From contig NZ_LNJZ01000002.1 of NCBI RefSeq assembly GCF_002866065.1, positions 141,397 through 205,396 on the forward strand: 64,000 nucleotides of DNA. Reading direction: 5' to 3'. This document shows, in pieces, positions 41,656 through 51,683 of this stretch. A program made the position numbers and the translations under genes. The stretch comes from Thiopseudomonas denitrificans. GTDB lineage: Bacteria; Pseudomonadota; Gammaproteobacteria; Pseudomonadales; Pseudomonadaceae. Every line of letters starts with the position of its first letter. The first letter of the stretch is position 1. A model generated the notes under the pieces. The model had not been told where the DNA came from. It searched no databases and saw only the letters and a program-made list of their open reading frames with translations.

Positions 41656-42678
41656 ATGACTCCCTACGAATCCTTATTGGAAAAATTGCCAGCTACGCCT
41701 AAAACGTGGTTGATCACAGGTGTAGCCGGATTTATTGGTTCTAATTTATTAGAAACCTTACTCCTGCTTAATCAAGAAGTGATTGGTCTTGATAATTTTT
41801 CTACGGGTTATCAGCATAACCTTGATGAAATTAAAGAGTTGGTCAGTCAAGAGCAGTGGAAGCGATTCAAATTCATTGTTGGTGATATTCGAGACATTGA
41901 AGATTGTCATCAAGCCTGCCGGGGTGTGGATTATGTTTTGCATCAGGCTGCTCTGGGCTCTGTACCGCGCTCTATCAACGACCCAGTTGCAACAAACAGT
42001 ACCAATATTAGTGGTTTTCTTAATATGCTAGTGGCGGCGCGGGATGCTCAGGTAGAAAGCTTTACCTATGCAGCAAGCAGTTCTACCTACGGTGATCATC
42101 CAGGTCTTCCCAAGGTTGAAGATGTAATTGGTAAACCATTGTCACCTTATGCTGTTACTAAGTATGTAAATGAGCTCTATGCAGATGTTTTTGCTAGGAC
42201 CTATGGTTTTAATGCGATTGGACTACGTTATTTCAATGTATTTGGTAAGCGTCAAGACCCTAATGGGGCATATGCAGCGGTCATTCCGAAATGGGTGGCT
42301 GCAATGATTAAGGGCGAAAAAATTAGTATAAATGGTGATGGCGAAACTAGTAGAGATTTCTGCTTTGTCGAGAATGCGATTCAGGCGAATTTATTAGCTG
42401 CAACAGCCAATAATTCAGCAAAAAATCAGATATATAACGTTGCTGTTGGAGATCAAACAACGCTCAACGAGCTTTTTTCTTATCTGAAAGAATGTGTGAA
42501 CCGTAATGGATTTAACTATTCTCTGCCAGTAAGTCATGGTGATTTCCGGCGTGGCGATATTCGACACTCGTTAGCTGATATAAGCAAGGCGAAAAACTTA
42601 ATTGGATATGAGCCAGCATGGCGAATACGCCAAGGTTTGGAGTCGGCTATACGTTGGTATGCAAAACAGGTTCGTTGA
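41656..42678 (+). CDS. wbpP: UDP-N-acetylglucosamine 4-epimerase, WbpP/TviC-like
   Basis: 340 residues, SDR fold. NAD-binding [12 protein letters not shown], catalytic S-x-YGDHP ([18 protein letters not shown]) with [17 protein letters not shown] (YxxxK), and [12 protein letters not shown] typical of the WbpP group. It interconverts UDP-GlcNAc and UDP-GalNAc, supplying the dehydrogenase encoded just upstream. Confidence 0.88.
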   Translation: MTPYESLLEKLPATPKTWLITGVAGFIGSNLLETLLLLNQEVIGLDNFSTGYQHNLDEIKELVSQEQWKRFKFIVGDIRDIEDCHQACRGVDYVLHQAALGSVPRSINDPVATNSTNISGFLNMLVAARDAQVESFTYAASSSTYGDHPGLPKVEDVIGKPLSPYAVTKYVNELYADVFARTYGFNAIGLRYFNVFGKRQDPNGAYAAVIPKWVAAMIKGEKISINGDGETSRDFCFVENAIQANLLAATANNSAKNQIYNVAVGDQTTLNELFSYLKECVNRNGFNYSLPVSHGDFRRGDIRHSLADISKAKNLIGYEPAWRIRQGLESAIRWYAKQVR

Positions 42679-42680
42679 GT

Positions 42681-43871
42681 ATGCTAAAGCGTATTATAAC
42701 GGTGTTTCTTGGAGATGGATTTTCAAAGGCAATTAATATAGGAGTGTCTCTATATTTAATAAGTTTTCTAGATGTTGATCAATATGCTTATTTTACGGTT
42801 GTGTTTACGTCAATCATGATGGGTTATCAGGTAGCCTGTGGCCTGATTGAGCGACTTTATATAACTGATTATTCTAATTTCATAGTTGTATCTCGGCAAA
42901 GCTATATGTTGATTGCTTTGCCAATCGGAAGCATATTTTTTATTTATACGATGACGGTTTTAGAAAGCAAGGCAGGCTTATTTTTTTTTGCAGGATATTT
43001 AGCGTTCATATTTTTCCAGGTATTAAGAATAGTCGCACAAAAAAAAGAGAATTTTAGAAGGTTTGTCATTCTGGATGTCTTGAAAAATAGCATTTGGGCC
43101 GGCCTGACTACTTTGTTGGTTTTCTTGGGGGCACAGCTAGCAGACTATTTCTTGATGGCGCTAGTGTTATCAACATGGGTGGTTGTGTTGTGTGCAATTC
43201 ATATGCGTTACTTCGACTCTATAGAAACGGGTAAGCCAAAACTTGGTGGTATAATAAGCGCCTTCAATTATTTAATAATGAGAGCGGATGTTGTTTTTTA
43301 CTCTATTCTGAGCGGTTGTATGCCATATATTGCACTTGTGCTAATCAGTTTTTTGGGTTCAGTTGAAACTGTTGCAGCATATGGTGTTGCAATGCGTTAT
43401 CAAGCCTTGTTTTCAATGGTGGTTTATGCCATAAACGTTGTACTGCTACCTAGAATGGCAAGCGGTAGTGCTGAAGAAGTTAAGCATGTTATTACCTTTT
43501 TTTATAAAAAAGTACCATACGCGCTTCTGGCTTCAATTGTTGCTATCGCACTTGTGTGGCTAATAATGCCTCTTATTGGTGCAGAGAAATATTCTGGGGC
43601 CCAGGCAGCCTTTATTTTGTTTGCATGCTGTTCATTGTGTTCTTTGATTTCTGCTCCGGCTGCTTCATATTTACTTGCGTTAAGGCAGTATAGAAGTATG
43701 CTGAAGTGTATTTGCTTGGGTCTGCTAGCTATTTTTGCTACTCTGCCAGCTATGCTGCTTCTAAGTAAAATCTATGGAGTGGCATTGGCTTGTGCATTCG
43801 GTTATCTCTGCGTTGCATGCGGGTTTATCATGTATATGAAAAGAGTAGCTCATGAAGATATTAATAATTAA
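42681..43871 (+). CDS. wzx: oligosaccharide flippase, Wzx-like
   Basis: 396 residues with about 10-12 membrane segments and MOP-family character (LGDGFSKAINIGVSLYLISF at the start). It should flip the lipid-linked O-unit. ATG 42681 lies 2 bp after the previous stop. Strong AT-richness, unlike the housekeeping genes, indicates foreign origin. Sequence is too divergent to name beyond Wzx-type. Confidence 0.75.
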   Translation: MLKRIITVFLGDGFSKAINIGVSLYLISFLDVDQYAYFTVVFTSIMMGYQVACGLIERLYITDYSNFIVVSRQSYMLIALPIGSIFFIYTMTVLESKAGLFFFAGYLAFIFFQVLRIVAQKKENFRRFVILDVLKNSIWAGLTTLLVFLGAQLADYFLMALVLSTWVVVLCAIHMRYFDSIETGKPKLGGIISAFNYLIMRADVVFYSILSGCMPYIALVLISFLGSVETVAAYGVAMRYQALFSMVVYAINVVLLPRMASGSAEEVKHVITFFYKKVPYALLASIVAIALVWLIMPLIGAEKYSGAQAAFILFACCSLCSLISAPAASYLLALRQYRSMLKCICLGLLAIFATLPAMLLLSKIYGVALACAFGYLCVACGFIMYMKRVAHEDINN

Positions 43872-45075
43872 TTATTATTTTGAGCCGTTTGTCGGAGCTC
43901 ATGCTTATCGCTGGAGCCAAATTGCAAAGGTATGGGCTGCAGAAGGGCATGAAGTTGAAGTGATTGCAGGGCGTGTAGGTGACACTCGTTGTGAGGTTAG
44001 GGACGATGTGACTGTTGAACGTATCGGTTTTGTGAGGCGGCAGAGCGGTATGAGCTCTTCGAGCACGACATCGTCTGAAAAGGTGAACGCTTTAAGGTCA
44101 GCTACTGTTGGTTTACTAAAAAAGGTCAATCGTTTTTTTTTCTGGCCTGATGGTCTTTGGCACTGGCTCCCTTTTTTATTAGCCTCTCTACTCAAGCGCA
44201 GGCATGTCAAGTATGACCTGGTAGTAAGTTATTCGCCAACTTTCTCAGCACATGTGGGAGGGTTGTTTTTCAAAAAAATAAATAAAAATATTGGCCGTTG
44301 GATTGCAGACTATGGAGACCCGTTTTCTACTTCTAATTCAATGCCGCCGAATAATTTCAAGATTTATAAGTGGTTGAATTTCTTTTTCGAGAACAGAGTC
44401 TTTAAATTTTGTGATAAGGTTGTTTTTACTAATAAAAGAACCTTGAGGGAGTATGTAGAGTGTTTTGGTTTAACGTCATGCAGTAAAGCTTCCGTTATAC
44501 CTCATGCAGTAGATGTAGGTGCTTTTTTTCAGCAAAAGAAGCCTGTTAGGACACAACCTTATAATCTCGTGTATGTGGGTGCGTTTCATCGTGGTATAAG
44601 AGAGCCTTTTATGATGGTGGGTTTTTTTAATGAGCTCTGCAAGCGTTTAGATATTGTTGTCAATGTCTATGGACCCTTAAATGGTGTGCCTCATTCAGAG
44701 GTGAATACAGGGTGCGTTAAACACCATGGTGCAGTTTCTCGCGACCGAGCTATTGAGTTAGTTAGAGAGGCGGATATCCTGATAAATATTGAAAATTCAA
44801 ATTGTGTTATGACACCGAGTAAAATTGTTGAGTATGTTGCTACTGGCTTGCCAATAATAAATTTTTATGAAAAAGAAAGAGCGGAATTATTGTGTGATGA
44901 AAGATTAAGCGGGAGATTGTTACATGTAAAAAACTTGGCATCTTTAGATTCTGCTTGTGCCTTTATTTCTAGAGCTGTTCTGGAACGGGTTTCTTTAGAT
45001 CATATAGAGATGGTTCTTTTTTCTTATTCTATAAATAATGTGGCTGATAAATACTTGGATGGTGTTTGTGAGTGA
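43852..45075 (+). CDS. GT4-like glycosyltransferase
   Basis: 407 residues, GT-B fold. KILIINYYFEPFVGAHAYRW at the N-terminus and YNLVYVGAFHRGIREPFMMV at the domain border; CVMTPSKIVEYVATGLPIIN carries the donor-site motif (a P-S-K-x-x-E-Y variant of EX7E). Cytoplasmic transferase for one sugar of the O-unit, specificity unknown. Overlaps the flippase gene by 20 bp. AT-rich. Confidence 0.72.
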   Translation: MKILIINYYFEPFVGAHAYRWSQIAKVWAAEGHEVEVIAGRVGDTRCEVRDDVTVERIGFVRRQSGMSSSSTTSSEKVNALRSATVGLLKKVNRFFFWPDGLWHWLPFLLASLLKRRHVKYDLVVSYSPTFSAHVGGLFFKKINKNIGRWIADYGDPFSTSNSMPPNNFKIYKWLNFFFENRVFKFCDKVVFTNKRTLREYVECFGLTSCSKASVIPHAVDVGAFFQQKKPVRTQPYNLVYVGAFHRGIREPFMMVGFFNELCKRLDIVVNVYGPLNGVPHSEVNTGCVKHHGAVSRDRAIELVREADILINIENSNCVMTPSKIVEYVATGLPIINFYEKERAELLCDERLSGRLLHVKNLASLDSACAFISRAVLERVSLDHIEMVLFSYSINNVADKYLDGVCE

Positions 45076-46306
45076 TTTTATTTTATTTTTGGTTGTTTTG
45101 TGTGTTGGGATTTTAATGTTTTTTTTGAACAAAGATTTGCTATCTCCCGGGAAATTATTTTTTATCTTTACGTTTCTATTTTATCTTGGGGTCTTTGCTG
45201 ATGATGTTTCTAGTTTAACAATTTTTGCATATTTGTTTTTGATGACCGCTTTAGCGGTGGTAGCGTTTGTGGATTTAAGGGTTCCGCTTAGTGGGCTCTT
45301 TAGAAAGCAAATTGTCCCTGTGGGGAAATATATTGTGCTTTTTTTGTTATTTTTGCCAGCGCTTTTCCTGAAAATTAAAATGGTCGTTGATGAAGGGGGG
45401 ATTATTGCGTATTTAATGTCCCTTGCTTTTAGAGTGATTGAATTTGAGGGGCGTGGCTGGGTCTTGGTTTTGTTTTCTTCGGTTCAGATTGTTTATGTGT
45501 ATTTGTGTTATATCTTTATGCTTGATAATCGAAAGAATTTACTTAAGTTTTGTTTCATTTTTCTTTCCACTATCATATTTTTATTTATTGGCATAACTTC
45601 AGGGTCACGCTCTTCTTTGTTGATGCCATTGGTTTCAGTGTTGGTAATGAGGCATTATCTAGTTAAAAGAATAAGTATTATGGCTATTGCTGGTTGTTTA
45701 ATTTTGTTTTTGTTTTTTATTGCTTTCTATGGGGCGTTTAGAAATGATTTTGGAGGAAGCGGTTTTTCAGAGTTTAGTTTGTCGAAGCTAAATTTCGCTC
45801 ATTTTTATTATGGAACAAATCCTTTAGAAATTTTGGCGAGCAGTGACGTAAATGAACCTTTGTTGGGGGCTACATATGCCACTTTCCTTACAAATTTTTT
45901 GCCTCGAGGTCTTTACCCGGAAAAACCTGATACTGGCGGCTTGGTTTTCACAAAGATTTATACTGGTGATCAGTGGGGAGGTATGTCTAATCTCGCACCA
46001 GGGTCTTTTGTGGAGGGAATTATGAATTTTGGGTTGATTCCCGGGTTTCTTTTTGGTGGGTTTTTAACTATAGTTATAATGATTAGCTCTGTGTGTCTTT
46101 TTAGAAAAAGCATTCTTTATTTCTTCAGTGGAGGTTCTGATTTTTATTTTAAAGGGTTTTTTTTTATAGCTGCGTTTAATTATGTTTTGGTTGCGGCGAG
46201 GTTTAGTTATTCTGAGTTTACAAATGTTTTTTTCTCTTTTATTTTGTTTGTTCTTTTCCCGCTTAGTGTTTCGTATTTCTTTCTTCGATTAAAGGTCCGA
46301 CTATGA
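45059..46306 (+). CDS. wzy: O-antigen polymerase-like membrane protein, Wzy-type
   Basis: About 415 residues with 10-12 membrane segments and very high Phe/Leu/Ile content. Near residue 175 is GSRSSLLMPLVSVLVMRHYL, and a large periplasmic loop (about 220-320) contains LPRGLYPEKPDTGGLVFTKI, as in oligosaccharide-repeat polymerases. ATG 45059 overlaps the preceding gene; GTG codons at 45062 and 45068 or an ATG at 45038 are alternatives. Most AT-rich gene of the window. Confidence 0.72.
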   Translation: MVFVSDFILFLVVLCVGILMFFLNKDLLSPGKLFFIFTFLFYLGVFADDVSSLTIFAYLFLMTALAVVAFVDLRVPLSGLFRKQIVPVGKYIVLFLLFLPALFLKIKMVVDEGGIIAYLMSLAFRVIEFEGRGWVLVLFSSVQIVYVYLCYIFMLDNRKNLLKFCFIFLSTIIFLFIGITSGSRSSLLMPLVSVLVMRHYLVKRISIMAIAGCLILFLFFIAFYGAFRNDFGGSGFSEFSLSKLNFAHFYYGTNPLEILASSDVNEPLLGATYATFLTNFLPRGLYPEKPDTGGLVFTKIYTGDQWGGMSNLAPGSFVEGIMNFGLIPGFLFGGFLTIVIMISSVCLFRKSILYFFSGGSDFYFKGFFFIAAFNYVLVAARFSYSEFTNVFFSFILFVLFPLSVSYFFLRLKVRL

Positions 46307-47421
46307 TAGTTGTTATTAACGCGTTCTCTGCTAAGGTGGGAGGAGGGAAGACGTATCTTTATAATTTGCTGGAAAATGTTCCGGCAAAGCAAGTTCAGGT
46401 ATATATCTTCGGTTACGATGATCTCGATCAGTTTCAGACGGCGAGCGTGCGTCGTATTCGAACCCGTTTTCCAGTTTACAATCCGGTACTTAGATTATTT
46501 TGGGAGCGTTTTATTTTGCCTATCTGGCTTTCCAAGTTGCAGGCAGATCTCTTGTTTTGTCCGGGTGGTGTTGTGAATACTCGGCCGCCAGCAGGTTGTC
46601 GAGTGGTAACCATGTTCAGGAATATGCTTCCATTTGATGAGCAGGCACTGGCAGACACAAGATCAATAAAGCTTAAGTTTAAAAACTATCTTTTAAAAAA
46701 GCGTATGCTCGCCAGTATGGCATCAGCAGACTTAGTTATTTTTGTATCAGACTATGCACGCAGTATTATTGAGCGACAGATAACGATCAAGCAGGCAGTT
46801 ACTATTTCGCATGGTATTGGAGATAACTTTTTTGTGATGAATGATGAGCCAGAGCGGCCTGTACTTCCATTTTCCGGTAAGTATATTTTGTATGTTTCAA
46901 GGTTTGAGTTTTATAAACGTCACTTACAGCTGGTTAAAGCCTATGCTCTATTGAGTGACTGCATTCGTGATGAGTATAAATTGTTGATTGTGGGGGGCGG
47001 CGGCGGGCAGACCGCTACCGAAGTACATGATTTTGTTGCAAGCCAGGGGCTGGGAACGTCGGTATTTTTACTTGGCGAGTACCCCTACGCTGCATTGCCT
47101 GCGCTCTACAAACATGCGAGCTTGTTTACGTTCATGTCGGCCTGTGAGAACTGTCCCAATATTCTTCTGGAGGTGATGGGCGCCGGTGTACCTATCGTAT
47201 CGTCCGATTATGCTCCGATGCCTGAGTTCGGGGGAGATGCAGTCCGGTACGTATCCCCGGATGATCCGCAGCAGGTGTCGCAGGTTTTAACGGATACGCT
47301 GTCTGATCCTGCGCTCTTAAACACACTTTCTGCACGCGTGGCTGAACGGTCGCTGCTCTACAAATGGTCTCGTACGGCGATGCTTACCTGGCGTGCGCTT
47401 TTCAAGGTCGCGAATACGTGA
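46303..47421 (+). CDS. GT4 glycosyltransferase
   Basis: 372 residues, GT-B fold. VVINAFSAKVGGGKTYLYNL (acceptor-side Gly loop), KYILYVSRFEFYKRHLQLVK at the start of the donor domain, and SACENCPNILLEVMGAGVPI with the EX7E glutamate. Resembles mannosyl/rhamnosyl transferases but the donor is not clear. ATG 46303 overlaps the Wzy stop by 4 bp. Confidence 0.78.
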   Translation: MIVVINAFSAKVGGGKTYLYNLLENVPAKQVQVYIFGYDDLDQFQTASVRRIRTRFPVYNPVLRLFWERFILPIWLSKLQADLLFCPGGVVNTRPPAGCRVVTMFRNMLPFDEQALADTRSIKLKFKNYLLKKRMLASMASADLVIFVSDYARSIIERQITIKQAVTISHGIGDNFFVMNDEPERPVLPFSGKYILYVSRFEFYKRHLQLVKAYALLSDCIRDEYKLLIVGGGGGQTATEVHDFVASQGLGTSVFLLGEYPYAALPALYKHASLFTFMSACENCPNILLEVMGAGVPIVSSDYAPMPEFGGDAVRYVSPDDPQQVSQVLTDTLSDPALLNTLSARVAERSLLYKWSRTAMLTWRALFKVANT

Positions 47422-48668
47422 AGATACTATTGGTTACACAGTATTTTTGGCCTGAGACGTTCATCATCAATGATCTGGTAAAGACCCTGGTCGCTCAAGG
47501 GCATGAAGTACAGGTCTTTACCGGTAAGCCCAACTATCCGGAAGGGAAAATATTTACTGGATACACATCGCATGGTTGTTACCAGGAACTTTATGCTAAC
47601 CATGTGCCTGTCTTTCGAGCTCCATTACGACCTCGTGGGCGCGGTCCAATAAAATTGGTGTTGAACTACTTGTCTTTTGTTTGCAATGGTATTCGTTTTT
47701 TTCCCAAGGCCCTCCAAAGAGAAGGCGCGCCCTATGACGTGATCTTCGTTTTTGCGCCTTCACCGATTTTATCCGTGCTACCAGCAATACTGTTGAAGTG
47801 GAAAACTAAAACACATCTTGCAGTGTGGGTGCAGGATCTTTGGCCGGAAAGTCTCAGGGCGACAGGGTTTGTTAGTAACGGTTTTGTATTATGGTGTATT
47901 GGAATTCTTGTAAGAGCGATTTATGCATGCAGTGATACGCTACTCATTCAATCACGTGCCTTCAAGGCTTCGATGATGCGTTATGCCGATGCAAAGAAGA
48001 TTGTCTACTATCCAAATTGCTACGCACAGGATGCGTCTGAGGCTGCAGGCAAGACGGAGGTTCCCGCAGAGCTGCTAGCTTTCATGGAACAAAGTTTTTG
48101 TTTGGTTTTTGCAGGTAATCTCGGTACAGCTCAGTCACTTGAGACCTTAGTGGATGCTGCAACACGGTTAAAGCATCTGCCCGCTTGCAAGTTCATAATT
48201 GTAGGGACTGGTAGCATGTCTGCATGGCTTGAGGCGCAGAAAGTGGCATTGGGACTGGATAATATGCACTTGGTTGGTCGTTTTCCATCCTACGAGATGC
48301 CTCAGTTTTTCAGTCGCGCAGCAGGTCTTCTTGTTACATTGAAGAAAAGTGATATTTTTTGCCTGACTATACCGAGCAAACTACAGGCTTACCTTGCTGC
48401 TGGGCGGCCTATTATTGCTGCCTTGGACGGTGAGGGTGCACGAATCGTTGAAGAGGCGGGGGCCGGGCTTTGCTGTGCAGCTGAGGACGGTGCCGGCTTG
48501 GCCCGCACAATTGAAAAGCTATTTCGAATGCCAGCCTCTGAGCGCACCCAATTGGGGGTCTCAGGGCGGCGCTATTTTTCTGCGAATTTTGATATGGATA
48601 ATCAAGGCAGGCGTTTAGTCGAGATCCTTGAAGAAAGGATTGCTCAAGATAGAGAGGTTGATAGGTGA
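47418..48668 (+). CDS. GT4 glycosyltransferase, WbuB-like
   Basis: About 416 residues with a GTG start (47418) overlapping the upstream stop. KILLVTQYFWPETFIINDLV and FTGKPNYPEGKIFTGY match the WbuB group, whose E. coli members transfer L-FucNAc or related amino sugars. VWVQDLWPESLRATGFV and TIPSKLQAYLAAGRPIIAAL (PSKxxxYLAAG donor site) support this. The next three genes make such an L-amino sugar, so it is the likely transferase for it (inference). Confidence 0.78.
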   Translation: MKILLVTQYFWPETFIINDLVKTLVAQGHEVQVFTGKPNYPEGKIFTGYTSHGCYQELYANHVPVFRAPLRPRGRGPIKLVLNYLSFVCNGIRFFPKALQREGAPYDVIFVFAPSPILSVLPAILLKWKTKTHLAVWVQDLWPESLRATGFVSNGFVLWCIGILVRAIYACSDTLLIQSRAFKASMMRYADAKKIVYYPNCYAQDASEAAGKTEVPAELLAFMEQSFCLVFAGNLGTAQSLETLVDAATRLKHLPACKFIIVGTGSMSAWLEAQKVALGLDNMHLVGRFPSYEMPQFFSRAAGLLVTLKKSDIFCLTIPSKLQAYLAAGRPIIAALDGEGARIVEEAGAGLCCAAEDGAGLARTIEKLFRMPASERTQLGVSGRRYFSANFDMDNQGRRLVEILEERIAQDREVDR

Positions 48669-49522
48669 GAGTTTTAGTCTTAGGTGTTACAGGCATGCTC
48701 GGTAGTGCCGTTTTCAAGCAGTTTGCATGCGATTCGGCGTTCCAGACTTGGGGTACTTTGCGCAACTCCGCAGGGCGATGTTATTTTTCTGAAACGCTTC
48801 ATGCTCAGTTAATCAGCAATGTCGATGTTCTTGACCAGGATGCACTTGTCAATGTGCTGGCGCATATCCGTCCGGATATTGTCATCAATTGTGTTGGCCT
48901 GATCAAGCAGTTAGCTGACGCCAAAGATCCGGTTTCTGCTTTACCGATTAACGCTATGTTACCGCATCGATTGGCGAAGCTCTGCGATTTGTTGGGCGCT
49001 CGATTGGTTCACGTTAGCACGGACTGTGTGTTCTCTGGCCGTAAAGGGATGTATACCGAGGTTAACCAGTCGGACGCTGAAGATCTCTATGGCAAGTCCA
49101 AGTTTATAGGTGAATTGCATCAAGTGCCGCACGCGATTACACTGCGTACTTCGATCATCGGCCATGAGCTGGGCACCAACTTTTCACTGATTGACTGGTT
49201 TCTTTCACAAAACGATCCGATCAAAGGCTATGCAAAAGCCATCTTCTCTGGCTTGCCCACTGTCGAGCTAGCTCGAGTGATAAAAGATTATGTGCTCACG
49301 AATCCCGAACTGTACGGTCTTTATCATGTCTCGGCTGAGCCGATCGACAAATTGTCGCTGCTCAGGCTGGTGGCGAAGGTCTACGGGCACAAGGTTCAGA
49401 TCGTTCCAGACGAGCAAGTCTCTATCGACCGCTCACTGGATTCTTCCCGGTTCCGCCAAGCTACAGGTTATCTGCCTCCAGCTTGGCCTGAACTGGTCAA
49501 GATGATGCGTGATCAGCGTTAA
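48665..49522 (+). CDS. RmlD-like SDR reductase of L-amino-sugar synthesis (WbvR/QnlB-like)
   Basis: 285 residues. Rossmann VLVLGVTGMLGSAVFKQF, catalytic HVSTDCVFSGRKGMYTE and EDLYGKSKFIGE (YxxxK). It has the size of RmlD-type reductases and lacks the C-terminal cupin of WbjC/CapF (about 370 residues). This points to the UDP-L-RhaNAc/L-QuiNAc branch (WbvR/QnlB) rather than L-FucNAc. GTG 48665 overlaps the upstream TGA. Confidence 0.75.
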   Translation: MRVLVLGVTGMLGSAVFKQFACDSAFQTWGTLRNSAGRCYFSETLHAQLISNVDVLDQDALVNVLAHIRPDIVINCVGLIKQLADAKDPVSALPINAMLPHRLAKLCDLLGARLVHVSTDCVFSGRKGMYTEVNQSDAEDLYGKSKFIGELHQVPHAITLRTSIIGHELGTNFSLIDWFLSQNDPIKGYAKAIFSGLPTVELARVIKDYVLTNPELYGLYHVSAEPIDKLSLLRLVAKVYGHKVQIVPDEQVSIDRSLDSSRFRQATGYLPPAWPELVKMMRDQR

Positions 49523-49552
49523 TTTTTATATTTTTGAGCATGGTTACTGTTT

Positions 49553-50563
49553 ATGTTTGATGACAAAACTTTGATGATTACTGGCGGGACCGGATCCTTC
49601 GGCAATACCGTGTTAAAACGCTTCCTCGATACCAGTGTTAAGGAAATTCGGGTATTCAGCCGCGACGAGAAGAAGCAAGAAGATATGCGTATTGCTCTGG
49701 CCAATGATAAGGTCAAGTTCTATATCGGTGATGTGCGCGATTATAACAGTATTTCGCAAGCTATGATTGGTGTTGATTATATCTTTCATGCTGCTGCGTT
49801 GAAGCAGGTACCCTCCTGCGAGTTCTATCCGATGGAGGCGGTGAAAACCAATGTTATCGGCACAGAGAATGTTCTTAATGCGGCGGTAGCCATGGGAGTT
49901 AAACGGGTTGTAGTTCTCTCGACCGACAAAGCTGTTTATCCCATTAACGCCATGGGGATCTCTAAAGCAATGGCGGAGAAGCTTATGGTTGCCAAGTCAA
50001 GGCTCATGCCAGAGAGTGGCCCTGTGGTCTGCGCAACACGTTACGGTAATGTTATGGCATCACGAGGCTCTGTAATTCCCTTGTTCATCGACCAATTAAA
50101 AAGTGGTGAATCACTCACCATCACTGATCCGAGTATGACCCGTTTTCTAATGTCATTAGAAGATTCGGTCGATTTGGTGCTGTATGCCTTCGAGCATGGC
50201 CAACAAGGTGATATCTTCGTTCAGAAAGCGCCAGCCTCTACTGTAGGTGATTTGGCCCAAGCACTTAAAGAACTGTTTGTTCATGATAATCCTATCAAGG
50301 TCATAGGAACTCGGCACGGCGAGAAGTTATATGAGTCGCTGATTTCTCGTGAGGAAATGGCAAAATCGACGGATATGGGCCGCTACTACCGCATCCCTGC
50401 TGATAACCGCGATCTGAATTACAAGAAGTACTTTGTTGAGGGCGAGGCGAGGATCGCTGAGTTCGACGACTACACCTCGCACAACACCGAGCGCCTTGGA
50501 ATTGAAGGCATCAAGCAGTTGTTGCTCAAGCTCGATTACATCAAGGAGCAGCTTAATGCTTAA
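49553..50563 (+). CDS. UDP-GlcNAc 4,6-dehydratase/5-epimerase, WbjB/FnlA/WbvB-like
   Basis: 336 residues. NAD-binding MITGGTGSFGNTVLKRFLDT, VDYIFHAAALKQVPSCEFYP, catalytic STDKAVYPINAMGISKAMAE (a Y...K-type variant of the family), and ATRYGNVMASRGSVIPLF. It turns UDP-GlcNAc into a 2-acetamido-2,6-dideoxy-L-hexos-4-ulose, first step of UDP-L-FucNAc or UDP-L-QuiNAc synthesis. Overlaps the next gene by 8 bp. Confidence 0.87.
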   Translation: MFDDKTLMITGGTGSFGNTVLKRFLDTSVKEIRVFSRDEKKQEDMRIALANDKVKFYIGDVRDYNSISQAMIGVDYIFHAAALKQVPSCEFYPMEAVKTNVIGTENVLNAAVAMGVKRVVVLSTDKAVYPINAMGISKAMAEKLMVAKSRLMPESGPVVCATRYGNVMASRGSVIPLFIDQLKSGESLTITDPSMTRFLMSLEDSVDLVLYAFEHGQQGDIFVQKAPASTVGDLAQALKELFVHDNPIKVIGTRHGEKLYESLISREEMAKSTDMGRYYRIPADNRDLNYKKYFVEGEARIAEFDDYTSHNTERLGIEGIKQLLLKLDYIKEQLNA

Positions 50564-51683
50564 GGTTATGACCCTGGTCGGCACCCGTCCGGAGCTAATC
50601 AAGATGAGCCGGGTAATTGCCGAACTCGACCGCCAGATTAATCACGTTCTGGTTCACTCGGGGCAAAACTACGACTACGAGTTGAATCAGGTCTTCTTCG
50701 ACGATCTGGAAATCCGCAAGCCGGATCACTTTCTTGGTGCTGCCGGTGAGACTGCTGCACAGACTATCGCCGAGGTAATTGCCAAGGCCGATGAAGTCTT
50801 CGAATTGGAGAAGCCCGACGCACTGCTGCTCTACGGTGACACCAATACCTGCCTGGCGGTGATCGCCGCCAAGCGCCGAAAGATCCCGGTTTTTCATATG
50901 GAGGCGGGCAACCGCTGCTTCGACCAGCGAGTGCCGGAGGAGCTAAATCGCAAGGTGCTCGATCATCTCTCTGACATCAATATGGTGCTGACCGAGCATG
51001 CTCGTCGTTACCTGATTGCCGAGGGAATTCGTCCTGAGACCATAATCAAGACTGGCTCGCACATGCAGGAAGTGCTTGAGTACTACATGCCGAAGATCGA
51101 GCAGTCCGAGGTGCTGAGCCGTGAAGGCCTAGAGCCCGGTAAATTCTTCGTGGTAAGTGCCCACCGCGAAGAAAACGTTGATACCCCGGACAACCTGCGT
51201 GGTTTGCTGGTAACCCTGCGAGGGCTAGCCGATGAGTACGGTTATCCGTTGATCGTCTCGACGCATCCGCGTACCCGCAAACGTCTTGAGGCGTTGGGTG
51301 AATCACTGGAGCATCCACTGATTCGCTTTGTCAAACCTTTCGGCCTGCTGGATTATATCAAGTTGCAGATGTCCGCTTTTTGTGTGCTTTCTGACAGCGG
51401 CACCATTACTGAGGAGTCTTCGTTACTCAACTTGCCGGCGGTGACCTTGCGCAACGCCCATGAGCGCCCAGAAGGTATGGATGAGGGCACGCTGATCATG
51501 AGCGGTCTGACTAAGGACTCGGTATTAGCGGCGGTCAAGGTCATCACCAGTCAGCATCAGACTGACAGCCGAGCAATACCTGTGGTGCCCGACTATCAAG
51601 GAGGGCCAGTGTCATTGCAGGTTGTGCGTGTAGTCTTGAGCTATACCGATTACATCAATCGGACTGTTTGGCATAAAGGTTGA
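50556..51683 (+). CDS. non-hydrolysing UDP-HexNAc 2-epimerase, WbjD/FnlC/WbvD-like
   Basis: 375 residues. VMTLVGTRPELIKMSRVIAE, YGDTNTCLAVIAAKRRKIPV, FHMEAGNRCFDQRVPEELNR and VLSDSGTITEESSLLNLPAV are the UDP-sugar 2-epimerase signatures; the GNRCFDQ.VPEE variant is typical of the FnlC/CapG group. It makes the C-2 epimerisation completing UDP-L-QuiNAc or UDP-L-FucNAc. ATG 50556 overlaps the upstream gene. Base composition is back near the host average. Confidence 0.87.
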   Translation: MLKVMTLVGTRPELIKMSRVIAELDRQINHVLVHSGQNYDYELNQVFFDDLEIRKPDHFLGAAGETAAQTIAEVIAKADEVFELEKPDALLLYGDTNTCLAVIAAKRRKIPVFHMEAGNRCFDQRVPEELNRKVLDHLSDINMVLTEHARRYLIAEGIRPETIIKTGSHMQEVLEYYMPKIEQSEVLSREGLEPGKFFVVSAHREENVDTPDNLRGLLVTLRGLADEYGYPLIVSTHPRTRKRLEALGESLEHPLIRFVKPFGLLDYIKLQMSAFCVLSDSGTITEESSLLNLPAVTLRNAHERPEGMDEGTLIMSGLTKDSVLAAVKVITSQHQTDSRAIPVVPDYQGGPVSLQVVRVVLSYTDYINRTVWHKG

